A stretch of 60,000 nt of DNA from Strigamia acuminata (taxonomy: Eukaryota > Arthropoda > Chilopoda > Geophilomorpha > Linotaeniidae): the NCBI GenBank assembly GCA_949358305.1, contig OX442315.1:11560427-11620426 (forward strand). The letters run 5' to 3'. The notes beneath the pieces are model-generated. The model saw nothing but the letters and a program-made list of their open reading frames with translations. It was not told the origin of the DNA and did not search any database. Both the position numbers and the translations under genes were made by a program. The first letter of the stretch is position 1. Each line of letters opens with the position of its first letter. Of the stretch, positions 44,686-53,290 are shown in pieces.

Positions 44686-44876
44686 TAAACTCTATTCCAA
44701 AAAGTATTTGAAATACTCCCATTGGTTGGGAGATTCATAACACCAGTATAAATGCATTGGGACAAAACAGCACAAGTCTAATGGAATCTGAAAACAGCAT
44801 CATATTCAATACACAACTGAACTAGAGACAAAATCTCCAATGGGAGTATTTCAAATACTTTTTGGAATAGAGTTTA
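44686..44876. mobile_element. MITE family 2 with ~40 bp perfect terminal inverted repeats
   Basis: TAAACTCTATTCCAAAAAGT then ATTTGAAATACTCCCATTGG on the left is exactly mirrored on the right (ending 44876). TA at each outer edge is the likely target duplication. The centre (about 110 bp) is unique and non-coding. The inner ends share ACTCCCATTGGT with family 1, hinting at related transposase recognition. Confidence 0.9.
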
Positions 44877-45205
44877 GTGCAAATGCTTCATGGTGATTTT
44901 CAGTCCTTCACATCTTAGGCACATTTCACAACATTTAGCACAACACTTGGCCCAGGGCTCAGCACCCTGATGCCTGATCCTGCTCTCATAAGCTTCAGCA
45001 TACGACAGTTCTCAACAGTAACTGTTTTCCGTCATTTTATCATCTGACCGTTCTTGTTCCTTAGTCATATTCATTGTTCATTGTTCATGATTCATTATGA
45101 TTCAATACGAGTGTTCCTTTCAATATCACTTGACAATCGGTTCTAATATCATATCTCACCTTATAATATCTTAATCTTAAAAATAACACATTAAACTTAT
45201 ATCAA

Positions 45206-45381
45206 TCAAAGAATATTAATTATTAGAGTAGATGCATAGACTTCTGCATCACACCGTACTAAACAGATCCAATCTCGGCAGGTTTTAGATTGACGGAGAA
45301 AAGAATTGTATTTGCAGTAGTATCCACCAGGGAATATTTTCCTGGTCCAGAGAGAATTCAAATCGTTAATAATTTTAATAC
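45206..45381 (-). pseudogene. LRAT-like copy G, 3' part (split by a retrotransposon)
   Basis: Read on the minus strand: KIINDLNSLWTRKIFPGGYY, CKYNSF, then a KTCRDW motif and stop. This matches the family C-terminal module and is closest to copy E. The other part lies at 50183-50268. Removing the element and one copy of AATAC leaves an open frame, so the copy was intact here until the insertion. Confidence 0.8.
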
Positions 45382-45554
45382 TGTGATATTGTGATATTAT
45401 AGTGTAAATATGAGCCACTAGATGGCAGTGTAATCGAGGCGACACCTGGCGCCCGGTGTTACCTTGTATGATTAATAAACCTGAGCGGTACACTTTGTAT
45501 CATGTCATGCTACTGAGCAGATCTCCTTTATTATGCCTATTCCACGACACCACA
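45382..45554 (+). repeat. 5' LTR of the gypsy element
   Basis: It runs from TGTGATATTG to GACACCACA. It contains AATAAA (in ATTAATAAACCTG) as the likely poly(A) signal. It also contains CCACTAGATGGCAG at 45415-45428, a full match to the vertebrate CTCF core consensus. Confidence 0.96.
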
Positions 45555-45555
45555 T

Positions 45556-45568
45556 TGGCGACGAGGAT
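45556..45568 (+). other. Primer-binding site, tRNA-Ser type
   Basis: TGGCGACGAGGAT begins 1 nt after the LTR. It is complementary to the 3' end ATCCTCGTCGCCA of animal tRNA-Ser(GCU) over 13 nt, from memory of that tRNA. Mag-clade elements are known to use tRNA-Ser. Confidence 0.8.
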
Positions 45569-45689
45569 AAAGAAATAGAACTGAATCCGCTGATATCAAC
45601 ATTGGAAACTGCCATCAAGGAACATTGATTGTGTGAGTGTGTTGATAAACTGGTTAAACACCTGTATTTAGTGTTATTAGTGCGGAATA

Positions 45690-48600
45690 ATGGCGGGGAA
45701 TTTGAATCTGCCACCAGTCGAACATTTTGTTATTGCTGAGGGGAGCAATTTGGACCAACTCTGGAGGAAGTGGAGTAAGAGTTTCACGTATTTTCTGGTC
45801 GCATCTAAAATTGTGGATAAAGACCAGAAATTAGCTACATTGCTGCATTTAGCTGGTCCTGCTGTGCAGGAAATATTCGAGACGTTTGAGGAGGACGACA
45901 CGAAAACCTACGATGCGGCAGTACTTGCGTTGGAAGCTTATTTCCACCCCCGGAAAAACCTTCGTTTTGAAAGGCACATATTTAGACAACAGTGCCAAGA
46001 AGATAAGGAGTCAATGGACAGCTACGTAACGCGGTTAAAAAATTTCGCGAAGACGTGCGAGTTTGCAACACTCGAAGAGGATTTGATTGTTGATCAAGTC
46101 CTTGAGAAAGGACGCGATAAGGGATTGCGGAGACGACTTTTGCGTGAAACAACGGTGACTTTGAAGTCGTTATTGACCATGGCGCGTTCGGCGGAAGCCA
46201 GCGAACAACACGCGACCGCAATGGAGCGAGACAGTGTGGAGAAACCGAAGGAAAGCACCGTGAGTTCGATTAATGAAAATAAACATTTTAAGAGTCGTGG
46301 AAATCGAAGGGGGCGTGGCACGTTCCGGAAATTCAGCTCGAAGCCACACAACGTGGACGACAGGCGAGAAAATAAGACCCAGGCGGCGAAGATGTGTTTC
46401 CGGTGCGGCCACAACAACCATTTGGCCAGCGAGTGCACGATCGCGAAAAACAAAGAATGCGGTTTTTGCCATAAACTGGGGCACTTTTCAAAAGTTTGTA
46501 GGGCGAAAAATGCTGACCGAGGGCGTGGAAACAAGGACCGTGTGCGATACGTAGGAGTCAACGAGTACGAACGTGAACACGACGGAAGCGACAGTGACTA
46601 TTCGTGGTGCGTGTCCGCAGGAAAGCCGACCGAGGACATTGTAGTGGAAATTGAAAAACAGAAAGTAAATGTATTGATTGATTCCGGGTCGACAGTGAAT
46701 CTAGTCGATCAGAAGACGTGGAACACGTTGAAAAGTAAGGGAATCAAATTAATTCCAACTAACACACGTTTATTTGCATATGGTGTGAATGAGCCATTGG
46801 TCGTAAGCGGAGAATTTCACGCGGAAGTGGGAACTGCGAAGAAGTCAGTCAACGCGAGGTTTTTGGTCGTCCCATCGGGAAAATTGCCATTATTGGGACG
46901 AGCAACGTCGAAACAACTCGGAATATTAAAATTGGAAGACGAGATAGTGAATGCGGTGGATGACAGCACGTTGTTTGACGAGACAGTCGGAAAACTCCGA
47001 GATGACTTAAGTAGTCGAATTAAAAAGTATAAAGAAGTATTTAATGGGATTGGCAGGTTGAAGGACTACGAACTCGAACTTCATGTCGACCCGTTGGTGA
47101 GACCAGTGGCGCAGATGGTGCGGAGAATACCGTTTCACATTCGCAAACAGGTGGATATGGAAATCGATAATCTACTGAAAGCAGACATCATCGAACCAGT
47201 CACCGGTGCCACTGAATGGGTTTCGCCGATGGTTCCGGTGCGAAAACCGGACGGAACAATCAGAATTTGCCTCGACATGCGCGCGGTGAATGAGGCCGTG
47301 AAGCGCAACCGCCACCCATTACCCACGATGGATGAGGTCCTGGACGAAATAGACGGGGCCGAAATGATAACAAAATTAGATTGCAGGTGGGGATACTTGC
47401 AAATTCCCTTGCAAGAAAATTCTAGGAAATATACAGTTTTCGTCACACACCGCGGACTTTTCCAGTATAAAAGACTATTTTTCGGGATCGCGAGTGCTCC
47501 AGAGGAGTATCAACGAATCGTCCAAAACATTTTGGCCGATTGCGAGGGAACGCGTAATAGTCTTGATGACATCGTCGTACATGGTCGGACGACGAAAGAA
47601 CACGACGAAAGGCTAGAAAAGGTATTAGAAACTTTAATGCGTAACGGATTAACGTTAAATTTGAAAAAGTGTGCGTTTGGCGTGACGAGATTGACATTCT
47701 TGGGCCATATCATCTCAAAGAAAGGCATTTCCGTGGCGGAACAAAAGGTTGAAGCGGTTCGAAACGCGACGGCCCCGAAGAACGAAACGGAAATTAGGAG
47801 CTTTCTGGGCCTGGTCAATTACTGCGCCAGATATATACCAAACTTTGCGACCATTGCAGAACCGTTGAGAGTTATGGCGAGAAAGGACGTCGTATTTAGT
47901 TGGAAAAAACCACAGAACGATGCATTTAACAAGCTAAAAGAGAGTTTGTGCAGCTCGGGAACGCTCGCCTTCTTCAAGAAGAACGTGGAGACGGAATTGA
48001 TAGTCGACGCGTCGCCAGTCGGATTAGGGGCGGTCCTCGTGCAACGGCAAGTCGACGGTTTGAATCAGCCTATCGCATACGCCAGCAGGACGTTATCCGA
48101 CGTGGAACGCCGATACTCCACCACGGAAAAAGAAGCTCTCGCAGTCGTTTGGGGCTGCGAGAGGTTCCGACTCTACTTGATTGGGATGCCATTCAAACTA
48201 ATAACCGACCACAAGGCATTGGAAATTATTTACTCGGTGAAGTCGAAGCCCAGCGCCCGGATCGAGAGGTGGGTGTTGAGGCTGCAACCGTACGAATTTA
48301 CGATCAAACATCGGCCAGGAAGTTCAAACATCGCGGATGCTCTCTCAAGACTACTTCCAGTTGGAGAAGGGAAGACGGTGATTGGAAAAACGGAAAAATA
48401 CGTGCATTTCATCCTTGAAAACGCCATCCCGAAAGCGATGACTTTGAGACACGTAGAAGTTGCTTCCAGGGCCGACGGACAGATCTGCACAATTGCCACG
48501 AGTTTACAGGACGCGACGAAGTTTACGCAAGAATTACAAAGTTTCGAACCGATTCGAAATGAATTAACGATGGCGGGAGACGTATTACTTCGCGGCACGA

Positions 48601-49793
48601 GAATCGTGATGCCGACGGCGTTAAGGAAGAAGGTCATCGAATTGGCACACAGGGGTCACCAGGGCGTCGTACGTACGAAACAACGCCTACGAGAGAAGGT
48701 CTGGTGGCCGGGCCTTGACCACGACGTCGAGCACGCCGTACGACAGTGCAGGGCTTGTCAATTTAACAGCAGCGCGACAGAGAAGCCGGAGCCGATAAAA
48801 AGCACCATTTTACCAAAAGGGCCGTGGCGGGACTTAGCACTGGACATCTGCGGGCCATTTAACGATGGACATTCGATCATTGTGCTGGTGGACTATTATT
48901 CCAGGTGGCCGGAAGCACGAATTTTAAAATCGACGAAAGCAGAAAAAATAATAAGTTGGCTACGCGGAACTTTCGAGTGTTGGGGACTTCCCGAGACGTT
49001 GACGTCCGACAACGGGCCGCAGTTCGTTTCGGAGCAGTTTCGTGACTTTATGGACGAATGTGGAACGCAACACAGAAGGGTTACACCGTATTGGCCTCAG
49101 GCCAACGGTCAAGTCGAAAGATTAAACAAATCATTTGTAAAGGCGTTTCGTTCGGCGAAAATCGAAGGCGAAGATTGGAAGAAAACACTCGGAACTTTTC
49201 TAGAAGCGTACAGAAGCACTCCACATAGGACTACAGGAGTGTCACCATACGAACTGATGACCACAAGGAAAATGAGGAATAAGATCCCACAGATAATGAA
49301 AGAACAACGAGGAAAACTACATCGGATCGTGAAGAATAAAGATGCGGAGGAAAAAGCGAAATCAAAACAATTTGCAGATCACAGCCGGAAAAGTAAAGAA
49401 AGTGAAATTCGGGTTGGAGATAGAGTTTTGGTTGCGAAATCAAGATTTCACAAGTTGGATTTGGCTTACGAACACGATCTGATGACAGTTAGCCGGAAAG
49501 ACGGAAATTGCGTTTCGTTGAAAACGTCTGATGGACGAATTATTAAGAGAAATGTAACGAAAATAAGACGTTACATTCCACTGGACGAGGACATCGGGAT
49601 TCGAGGAGAAGACAACATCCAAATAGAGGCGGGACCCGAAGGACCACGAGCAGATACCCATTTGCAGCCTGGGTCACCACCAGGAGAGGCGTTACCAAGG
49701 GGCCGACCGTTGAATCGCCCAGCACCTGGACCATTACGGAGGTCCAAGCGGAACAGAAGACCTCCAGATTATTTGAAAATGTATGTGAGATGA
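45690..49793 (+). CDS. Gag-Pol polyprotein of the gypsy element (1367 aa)
   Basis: The frame opens at AATAATGGCGGGG and runs uninterrupted. The first ~200 residues are Gag-like. Two CCHC knuckles follow near residues 235-270 (CFRCGHNNHLASEC and CGFCHKLGHFSKVC). The aspartic protease site LIDSGSTVNLVD is near residue 330. Reverse transcriptase spans ~480-650 with LDDIVVHG near 621; the DD pair is intact. RNase H begins IVDASPVGLGAVL near 770. Integrase has an HHCC finger near 985-1025 and a catalytic triad Asp1052, Asp1107 and Glu1143 with D-35-E spacing. The C-terminal RVGDRVLVA domain is followed by a Pro/Arg-rich end. All catalytic residues I can see are intact, so the element may be active. 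Gag and Pol lie in one frame, so no frameshift is needed. Confidence 0.97.
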   Translation: MAGNLNLPPVEHFVIAEGSNLDQLWRKWSKSFTYFLVASKIVDKDQKLATLLHLAGPAVQEIFETFEEDDTKTYDAAVLALEAYFHPRKNLRFERHIFRQQCQEDKESMDSYVTRLKNFAKTCEFATLEEDLIVDQVLEKGRDKGLRRRLLRETTVTLKSLLTMARSAEASEQHATAMERDSVEKPKESTVSSINENKHFKSRGNRRGRGTFRKFSSKPHNVDDRRENKTQAAKMCFRCGHNNHLASECTIAKNKECGFCHKLGHFSKVCRAKNADRGRGNKDRVRYVGVNEYEREHDGSDSDYSWCVSAGKPTEDIVVEIEKQKVNVLIDSGSTVNLVDQKTWNTLKSKGIKLIPTNTRLFAYGVNEPLVVSGEFHAEVGTAKKSVNARFLVVPSGKLPLLGRATSKQLGILKLEDEIVNAVDDSTLFDETVGKLRDDLSSRIKKYKEVFNGIGRLKDYELELHVDPLVRPVAQMVRRIPFHIRKQVDMEIDNLLKADIIEPVTGATEWVSPMVPVRKPDGTIRICLDMRAVNEAVKRNRHPLPTMDEVLDEIDGAEMITKLDCRWGYLQIPLQENSRKYTVFVTHRGLFQYKRLFFGIASAPEEYQRIVQNILADCEGTRNSLDDIVVHGRTTKEHDERLEKVLETLMRNGLTLNLKKCAFGVTRLTFLGHIISKKGISVAEQKVEAVRNATAPKNETEIRSFLGLVNYCARYIPNFATIAEPLRVMARKDVVFSWKKPQNDAFNKLKESLCSSGTLAFFKKNVETELIVDASPVGLGAVLVQRQVDGLNQPIAYASRTLSDVERRYSTTEKEALAVVWGCERFRLYLIGMPFKLITDHKALEIIYSVKSKPSARIERWVLRLQPYEFTIKHRPGSSNIADALSRLLPVGEGKTVIGKTEKYVHFILENAIPKAMTLRHVEVASRADGQICTIATSLQDATKFTQELQSFEPIRNELTMAGDVLLRGTRIVMPTALRKKVIELAHRGHQGVVRTKQRLREKVWWPGLDHDVEHAVRQCRACQFNSSATEKPEPIKSTILPKGPWRDLALDICGPFNDGHSIIVLVDYYSRWPEARILKSTKAEKIISWLRGTFECWGLPETLTSDNGPQFVSEQFRDFMDECGTQHRRVTPYWPQANGQVERLNKSFVKAFRSAKIEGEDWKKTLGTFLEAYRSTPHRTTGVSPYELMTTRKMRNKIPQIMKEQRGKLHRIVKNKDAEEKAKSKQFADHSRKSKESEIRVGDRVLVAKSRFHKLDLAYEHDLMTVSRKDGNCVSLKTSDGRIIKRNVTKIRRYIPLDEDIGIRGEDNIQIEAGPEGPRADTHLQPGSPPGEALPRGRPLNRPAPGPLRRSKRNRRPPDYLKMYVR

Positions 49794-49993
49794 GCAAAAT
49801 TTCAAATGGATGTTGTTGCCAAATTAACTTTATTAATAAGTAACAAATGTGTTTGAAAAAAAAAGAGAAAAGGAAAGAGTTCAGGCCTGGACCAAAAACA
49901 TTGTTAAGGAATAATACATATACATTGTAAGTTTTAATCATTTAATTTAATTTATTTATATTATTATGTTTGTACAAAATGTTGTTATAATTT

Positions 49994-50009
49994 GGAAAAA
50001 AAAGAGTGA
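49994..50009 (+). other. Polypurine tract
   Basis: GGAAAAAAAAGAG, then TGA, lies directly before the 3' LTR and is the expected primer site for plus-strand DNA synthesis. Confidence 0.8.
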
Positions 50010-50182
50010 TGTGATATTGTGATATTATAGTGTAAATATGAGCCACTAGATGGCAGTGTAATCGAGGCGACACCTGGCGCCCGGTGTTACCTTGTATGAT
50101 TAATAAACCTGAGCGGTACACTTTGTATCATGTCATGCTACTGAGCAGATCTCCTTTATTATGCCTATTCCACGACACCACA
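50010..50182 (+). repeat. 3' LTR of the gypsy element
   Basis: Same 173 bp as the 5' LTR with no difference seen. The CTCF-like core is at 50043-50056. It is followed by the second AATAC duplication and the remaining part of LRAT-like copy G. Confidence 0.96.
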
Positions 50183-50268
50183 AATACATCCATCGGTGTC
50201 ATTTAACGTGGATAAAATCTCTCCCACAGAATGAATAGAAAGTGGCGTCACCTCGTAATGAGAAACTG
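50183..50268 (-). pseudogene. LRAT-like copy G, 5' part (split by a retrotransposon)
   Basis: On the minus strand it reads AVSHYEVTPLSIHSVGEILS and TLNDTDGCI, then meets the LTR. The nucleophile position is Ser (IHS). The N-terminal half with the GD and His motifs is not found further upstream. As in copy E, homology starts abruptly at the AVSH position, so G was already 5'-truncated or has an unseen upstream exon. Confidence 0.78.
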
Positions 50269-50439
50269 CACTGCAAAAAAAATTAGATTTTCGTTCATAA
50301 AATATTTTGGAAATATAACTGAAATGCGATATTTCCAAACCCGAAAGTTATATATTCCAAATTGTACAAACATCAATTTTCCAATGTCTTTCCAACACTG
50401 AATGCAACCGTTTCCATACGACTTTTCATAGCAGGATAT

Positions 50440-50800
50440 ATTACATTTCCAAATGTAAAATATGAGTTTCCCATCAGTAAATAACAACTTTCCAAATGTA
50501 AAATATAAGTTTCCCATTAGTAAATAACAACTTTCCAAATATAAAATTTGATATTTCTTTATTAATAAAAATTCTAAATAAGTTAAATCTTAAAATAAAT
50601 CGCTAGAAATTTCCATAAAAATTCAATGCATCCTGAAAATATGTAGAGAATTCATTTCTGAATCCCAAATCCTGAATTCATTTCTGAATCCCAAATCCTG
50701 AATTCTAAATCCTGAATCATGAATTCTAAATCCTGAATTCATTCCTGAATCCTGAATTCTGAAATCATAAATCCTGAATCTAATAATTTTGACTCCTGAA
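50440..50800. repeat. Short tandem repeats (CCCATYAGTAAATAACAACT and GAATTCATTTCTGAATCC)
   Basis: Two to three ~56 bp units with TTTCCAAATNTAAAATAT lie at 50450-50550. A CCTGAATTC/CTGAATCC repeat of 10-26 bp lies at 50640-50800. The minus-strand frames are artefacts. Confidence 0.8.
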
Positions 50801-50889
50801 TTCATAAACCAAGGCTATGATCATGCTGTACAGTACAGAGTAGAGCACAATAGAGAATCGTGTCATCAACTGCTTTGTCTACGAATATT

Positions 50890-51100
50890 TTGATCACTGA
50901 GTTCAGGAAACCTGGATTTCATGAAAAGAAAAACAATCTGAGTAAGTGTACCTGTTTAAAATATCGTTTTTTATTATTTTTTAAACAATTTGCATGAGCA
51001 GACTATGACGTTTAACATTAGTTGTAGTTTTGGTTTCAGTTTTATTCACTTGCTTATTTACTGTCATATAATCAAACTTTTTTTTTCTTTTCTGCTGAAG
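50890..51100 (+). other. 5'UTR exon and intron of copy C
   Basis: Exon ending AATCTGA at 50941, donor GTAAGTGT, intron 50942-51100 ending CTGCTGAAG, and the coding exon 11 nt later. It is homologous to the leader of copy A, which supports real splicing of this family. Confidence 0.6.
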
Positions 51101-51111
51101 CGTCTCACTAA

Positions 51112-51642
51112 ATGGCAGCAACCATTTCGGGAGGCGGAGACTTAACGTTTGGTCGCAATGATGTGAAATCGTTTTATTTGAATGTCAAACGTGGTGACTT
51201 TCTCCGATATCCGTGTTGGAGCGATTATTATGGGAATAACGGATACTCCGTTAAGTGGACCAATGATAACTGTCATTTTCATTTTGGAGTGTTCATCAAC
51301 GAACCAGGGTTGTATTCGACGTCACGCGAAAGTATTGTACAGTTTCCTCCGCCTCCAAATCGTGTAGAGAGAAGTTTCTTGGTCGATGTGAGTAAAATTG
51401 CAAAACAAAATGAAGACAAGTTGAGCATTTTCACAGCACTACGTCAGTACGATGTGAAGCCATTCGCTGTCAATTCGGTCGAGGAGATTTTCACCACATT
51501 AAATTATACTGGGCGTGTTAAAATTATAAACGATTTGGATTCATACTGGGAAATTGGAATGTCCACATCATGCAGTACTTTGTTAAAAGAACATTACAAA
51601 ACGTGCCAAGAATGGGAGAGCATCTTCAAGCAAAAAAAGTAG
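51112..51642 (+). CDS. LRAT/NlpC-P60-like protein, copy C (176 aa)
   Basis: The start CTAAATGGCAGC lies just after the leader acceptor. KRGDFLRYP is followed by CHFHFGVFINEPGLYS, with the first His at residue 58. The second motif is SIVQF, so the second His of the family is Gln77 here. The nucleophile site reads FAVNSVEEIF with Ser122. The end is CSTLLKEHYKTCQEWESIF then KQKK and stop, which shows the normal length of this subgroup. Paralogous to A and H. Losing both the Cys and the second His makes catalysis by the usual LRAT mechanism unlikely for this copy. Confidence 0.75.
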   Translation: MAATISGGGDLTFGRNDVKSFYLNVKRGDFLRYPCWSDYYGNNGYSVKWTNDNCHFHFGVFINEPGLYSTSRESIVQFPPPPNRVERSFLVDVSKIAKQNEDKLSIFTALRQYDVKPFAVNSVEEIFTTLNYTGRVKIINDLDSYWEIGMSTSCSTLLKEHYKTCQEWESIFKQKK

Positions 51643-51817
51643 TTGGGAAAATTGTAACAATCATTTCCGACAGTTTAAATAAAGCTTAAAACTCATTTTC
51701 CAAGAGACAGAATTTGTAAAAACCAGTCAAGATCGTTCTTACTCTTATTTTATTTTTTACCAATTGACTCGAAGATATCTCAATAGAAATCGCGTATAAA
51801 AAAATGTTTTTTTTATT

Positions 51818-51831
51818 CCACTAGGTGGCGG
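51818..51831 (+). promoter_or_regulatory. CTCF-core-like motif downstream of copy C
   Basis: CCACTAGGTGGCGG fits CCASYAGRKGGCRS at all 14 positions. Equivalent GCCATCTAGT words lie 3' of copies A (39723) and H (59453). Binding is not shown by sequence alone. Confidence 0.4.
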
Positions 51832-52035
51832 CTCTGTTGCACCGAATGGGAATAATAAATTTATTTGTTTCGGAGTTTAGGAATGAGAAAATTGTCTGAA
51901 TTGATTAGTTTTCACTTTGTTATACGATCGCTTGCATCCAACCGAACAAACCAATCTTAGAAAAGCATTCGTCCGTTTATGGTTTTCAAGTAGCCATGGT
52001 GATAACAAAACGGGAGAGATTATTTCGATCGAAAC

Positions 52036-52240
52036 AAACTGAAAGACAAATTGAGCATTTTGACTGCAGTTTCGCATTCCGAGGTGGCGCCACTTTCTAT
52101 TAATTCTGCCGAAGAGATTTTATCCGAAATAAATGCCATCGATGGATGTACTAAAATTATTAACGATTTGAATTCTCTCTGCACCAGGAACATATTTCCT
52201 GGTGGACACTACTGCAAAAATAATTCTGTAATTATAATGA
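52036..52240 (+). pseudogene. LRAT-like relic, copy E
   Basis: Starts within the domain (LKDKLSILTAVSHSEVAPLS), then INSAEEILSEIN with Ser at the nucleophile site and KIINDLNSL...FPGGHYCKNNS. Homology ends there. The N-terminal half is missing, and the frame runs on into DNA that is the inverted copy of the 3' flank of B (43640-43766). Closest relative is copy G. Confidence 0.75.
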
Positions 52241-52384
52241 AGTTTTCAAACATAACGGTTATAATCGTTTCAAGTCCATTCGCTGGCGATAATGTGAATG
52301 AGAATAAAATACGTTGAAATATCTTTGTTTTTGACTAAAAAAAATAACAATAATAATAACATATCATAACGGAAATTCAAAATG

Positions 52385-52415
<31 letters not shown>

Positions 52416-53290
52416 GAGACACTCCAGTGGAGTAAGATACAGGTAATTATTGTTTACAAACAACCGTTTTCTTAGTACCGGACCGATACATATTTGTTTT
52501 ATTTTTTTTATCCAGGCCCCTACCGCACTTCTGCTGAATTTGGGACCCTTTGATTATGCCATACCATTCTTGACAGGTTTTGTTAAGTTTCAAGGACATG
52601 TTACACTGACGTGAGTAAGGCAATGGAGCCGGCCAGAATGTTTTCATCTCGTTATCAATTTCAATTTGAGCGTCAGGAACGTAATCCAGCTCTTCATGTG
52701 GACTCTCCCAGTCAATCTTTTTGTAATTGCTTCCAGCGAGCGCCAAGAAAATCTCAATAGAATTGATGGCAAAAGCATGTTTTTCGTATCGACTAACTGC
52801 CGACAAAATGTCCAGTTTGCTTTTCTTTTCTTTTGCCAGTGAACTCACATCAGTCAGGAAACTTCTCTCCAGACGATTCGGAGTGACCTTCAAGTGAATC
52901 ACGTTCATATTCGAAGTCGAGTATAATCCAGGTTCATCGACGAACACTCCGTAGTGACCGCAATTTCCGTTTGAACACGCAAACTTGAGAATGTCTCCAC
53001 GTTTGACATCCGAATAAAATCGTTCGATCTGATGATCAGAGTAAACTGGAGCCATAGAAACTAGAAAGCATAAAATGAATAATAATAATCCACTTAAGAT
53101 TTCTTACACGCAAATCTTTTGCTTCCAATCAAATTGGAAAACTGAGAGTTGTGAAAAGGTAACGGATGAGTAATTTGAGCTTAGTGTCACGTGATGTGGT
53201 CATGTGGGCGCTTTTTACAAAGAAGCGAGTGACGACAGGGGGCTCCATACCAAAGTTGCATCGAATAAAAAAAAAATTCTGAAACTCATA
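52236..53290 (-). repeat. Inverted segmental duplication containing copy D (partner 42690-43766)
   Basis: Promoter, leader, coding exon and 3' flank of copy D match those of copy B in opposite orientation. Examples are GTGACGACAGGGGGCTCCAT against ATGGAGCCCCCTGTCGTCAC at the 5' side and CGTTTCAAGTCCATTCGCTG at the 3' side. A TTTA microsatellite (52385-52414) was gained in the D copy. Confidence 0.85.
52447..53055 (-). CDS. LRAT/NlpC-P60-like protein, copy D (202 aa)
   Basis: The start MAPVYSDHQIERFYS follows an acceptor (CTTTCTAG) by 5 nt. KRGDILKFA is followed by CGHYGVFVDEPGLYS with His34 and NVIHL with His54. The nucleophile site reads FAINSIEIF, with Ser99 in place of Cys and one residue fewer than in copy B. 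The module CNMSLKLNKTCQEWYGII is kept. Unlike B, which stops after GLDRK, an indel in the A-rich stretch lets D read ~20 codons further into former 3'UTR (ending KTVVCKQ). A ~10-residue insertion before the C-terminal module (DWESPHEELDY) also differs from B. Paralogue of B in an inverted duplication. Confidence 0.75.
   Translation of the reverse strand: MAPVYSDHQIERFYSDVKRGDILKFACSNGNCGHYGVFVDEPGLYSTSNMNVIHLKVTPNRLERSFLTDVSSLAKEKKSKLDILSAVSRYEKHAFAINSIEIFLALAGSNYKKIDWESPHEELDYVPDAQIEIDNEMKTFWPAPLPYSRQCNMSLKLNKTCQEWYGIIKGSQIQQKCGRGLDKKNKTNMYRSGTKKTVVCKQ

Larger units (their letters stand above)
45382..50182 (+). mobile_element. Intact Ty3/gypsy LTR retrotransposon (Mag-like), 4.8 kb
   Basis: The LTRs are 173 bp, start TGTGATATTG and end GACACCACA. 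They are flanked by the 5 bp duplication AATAC (45377-45381 and 50183-50187). Inside come a tRNA primer site, one uninterrupted gag-pol frame and a purine tract before the 3' LTR. The domain order (protease, reverse transcriptase, RNase H, integrase) is that of Ty3/gypsy. No envelope gene is present. The two LTRs read the same base for base by eye, so insertion is very recent. Confidence 0.97.

Noticed and set aside
46094-49941. Minus-strand and shifted-frame ORFs of 70-156 codons within the gypsy element
   Set aside because: Shadow frames of the gag-pol coding sequence without recognisable domains.
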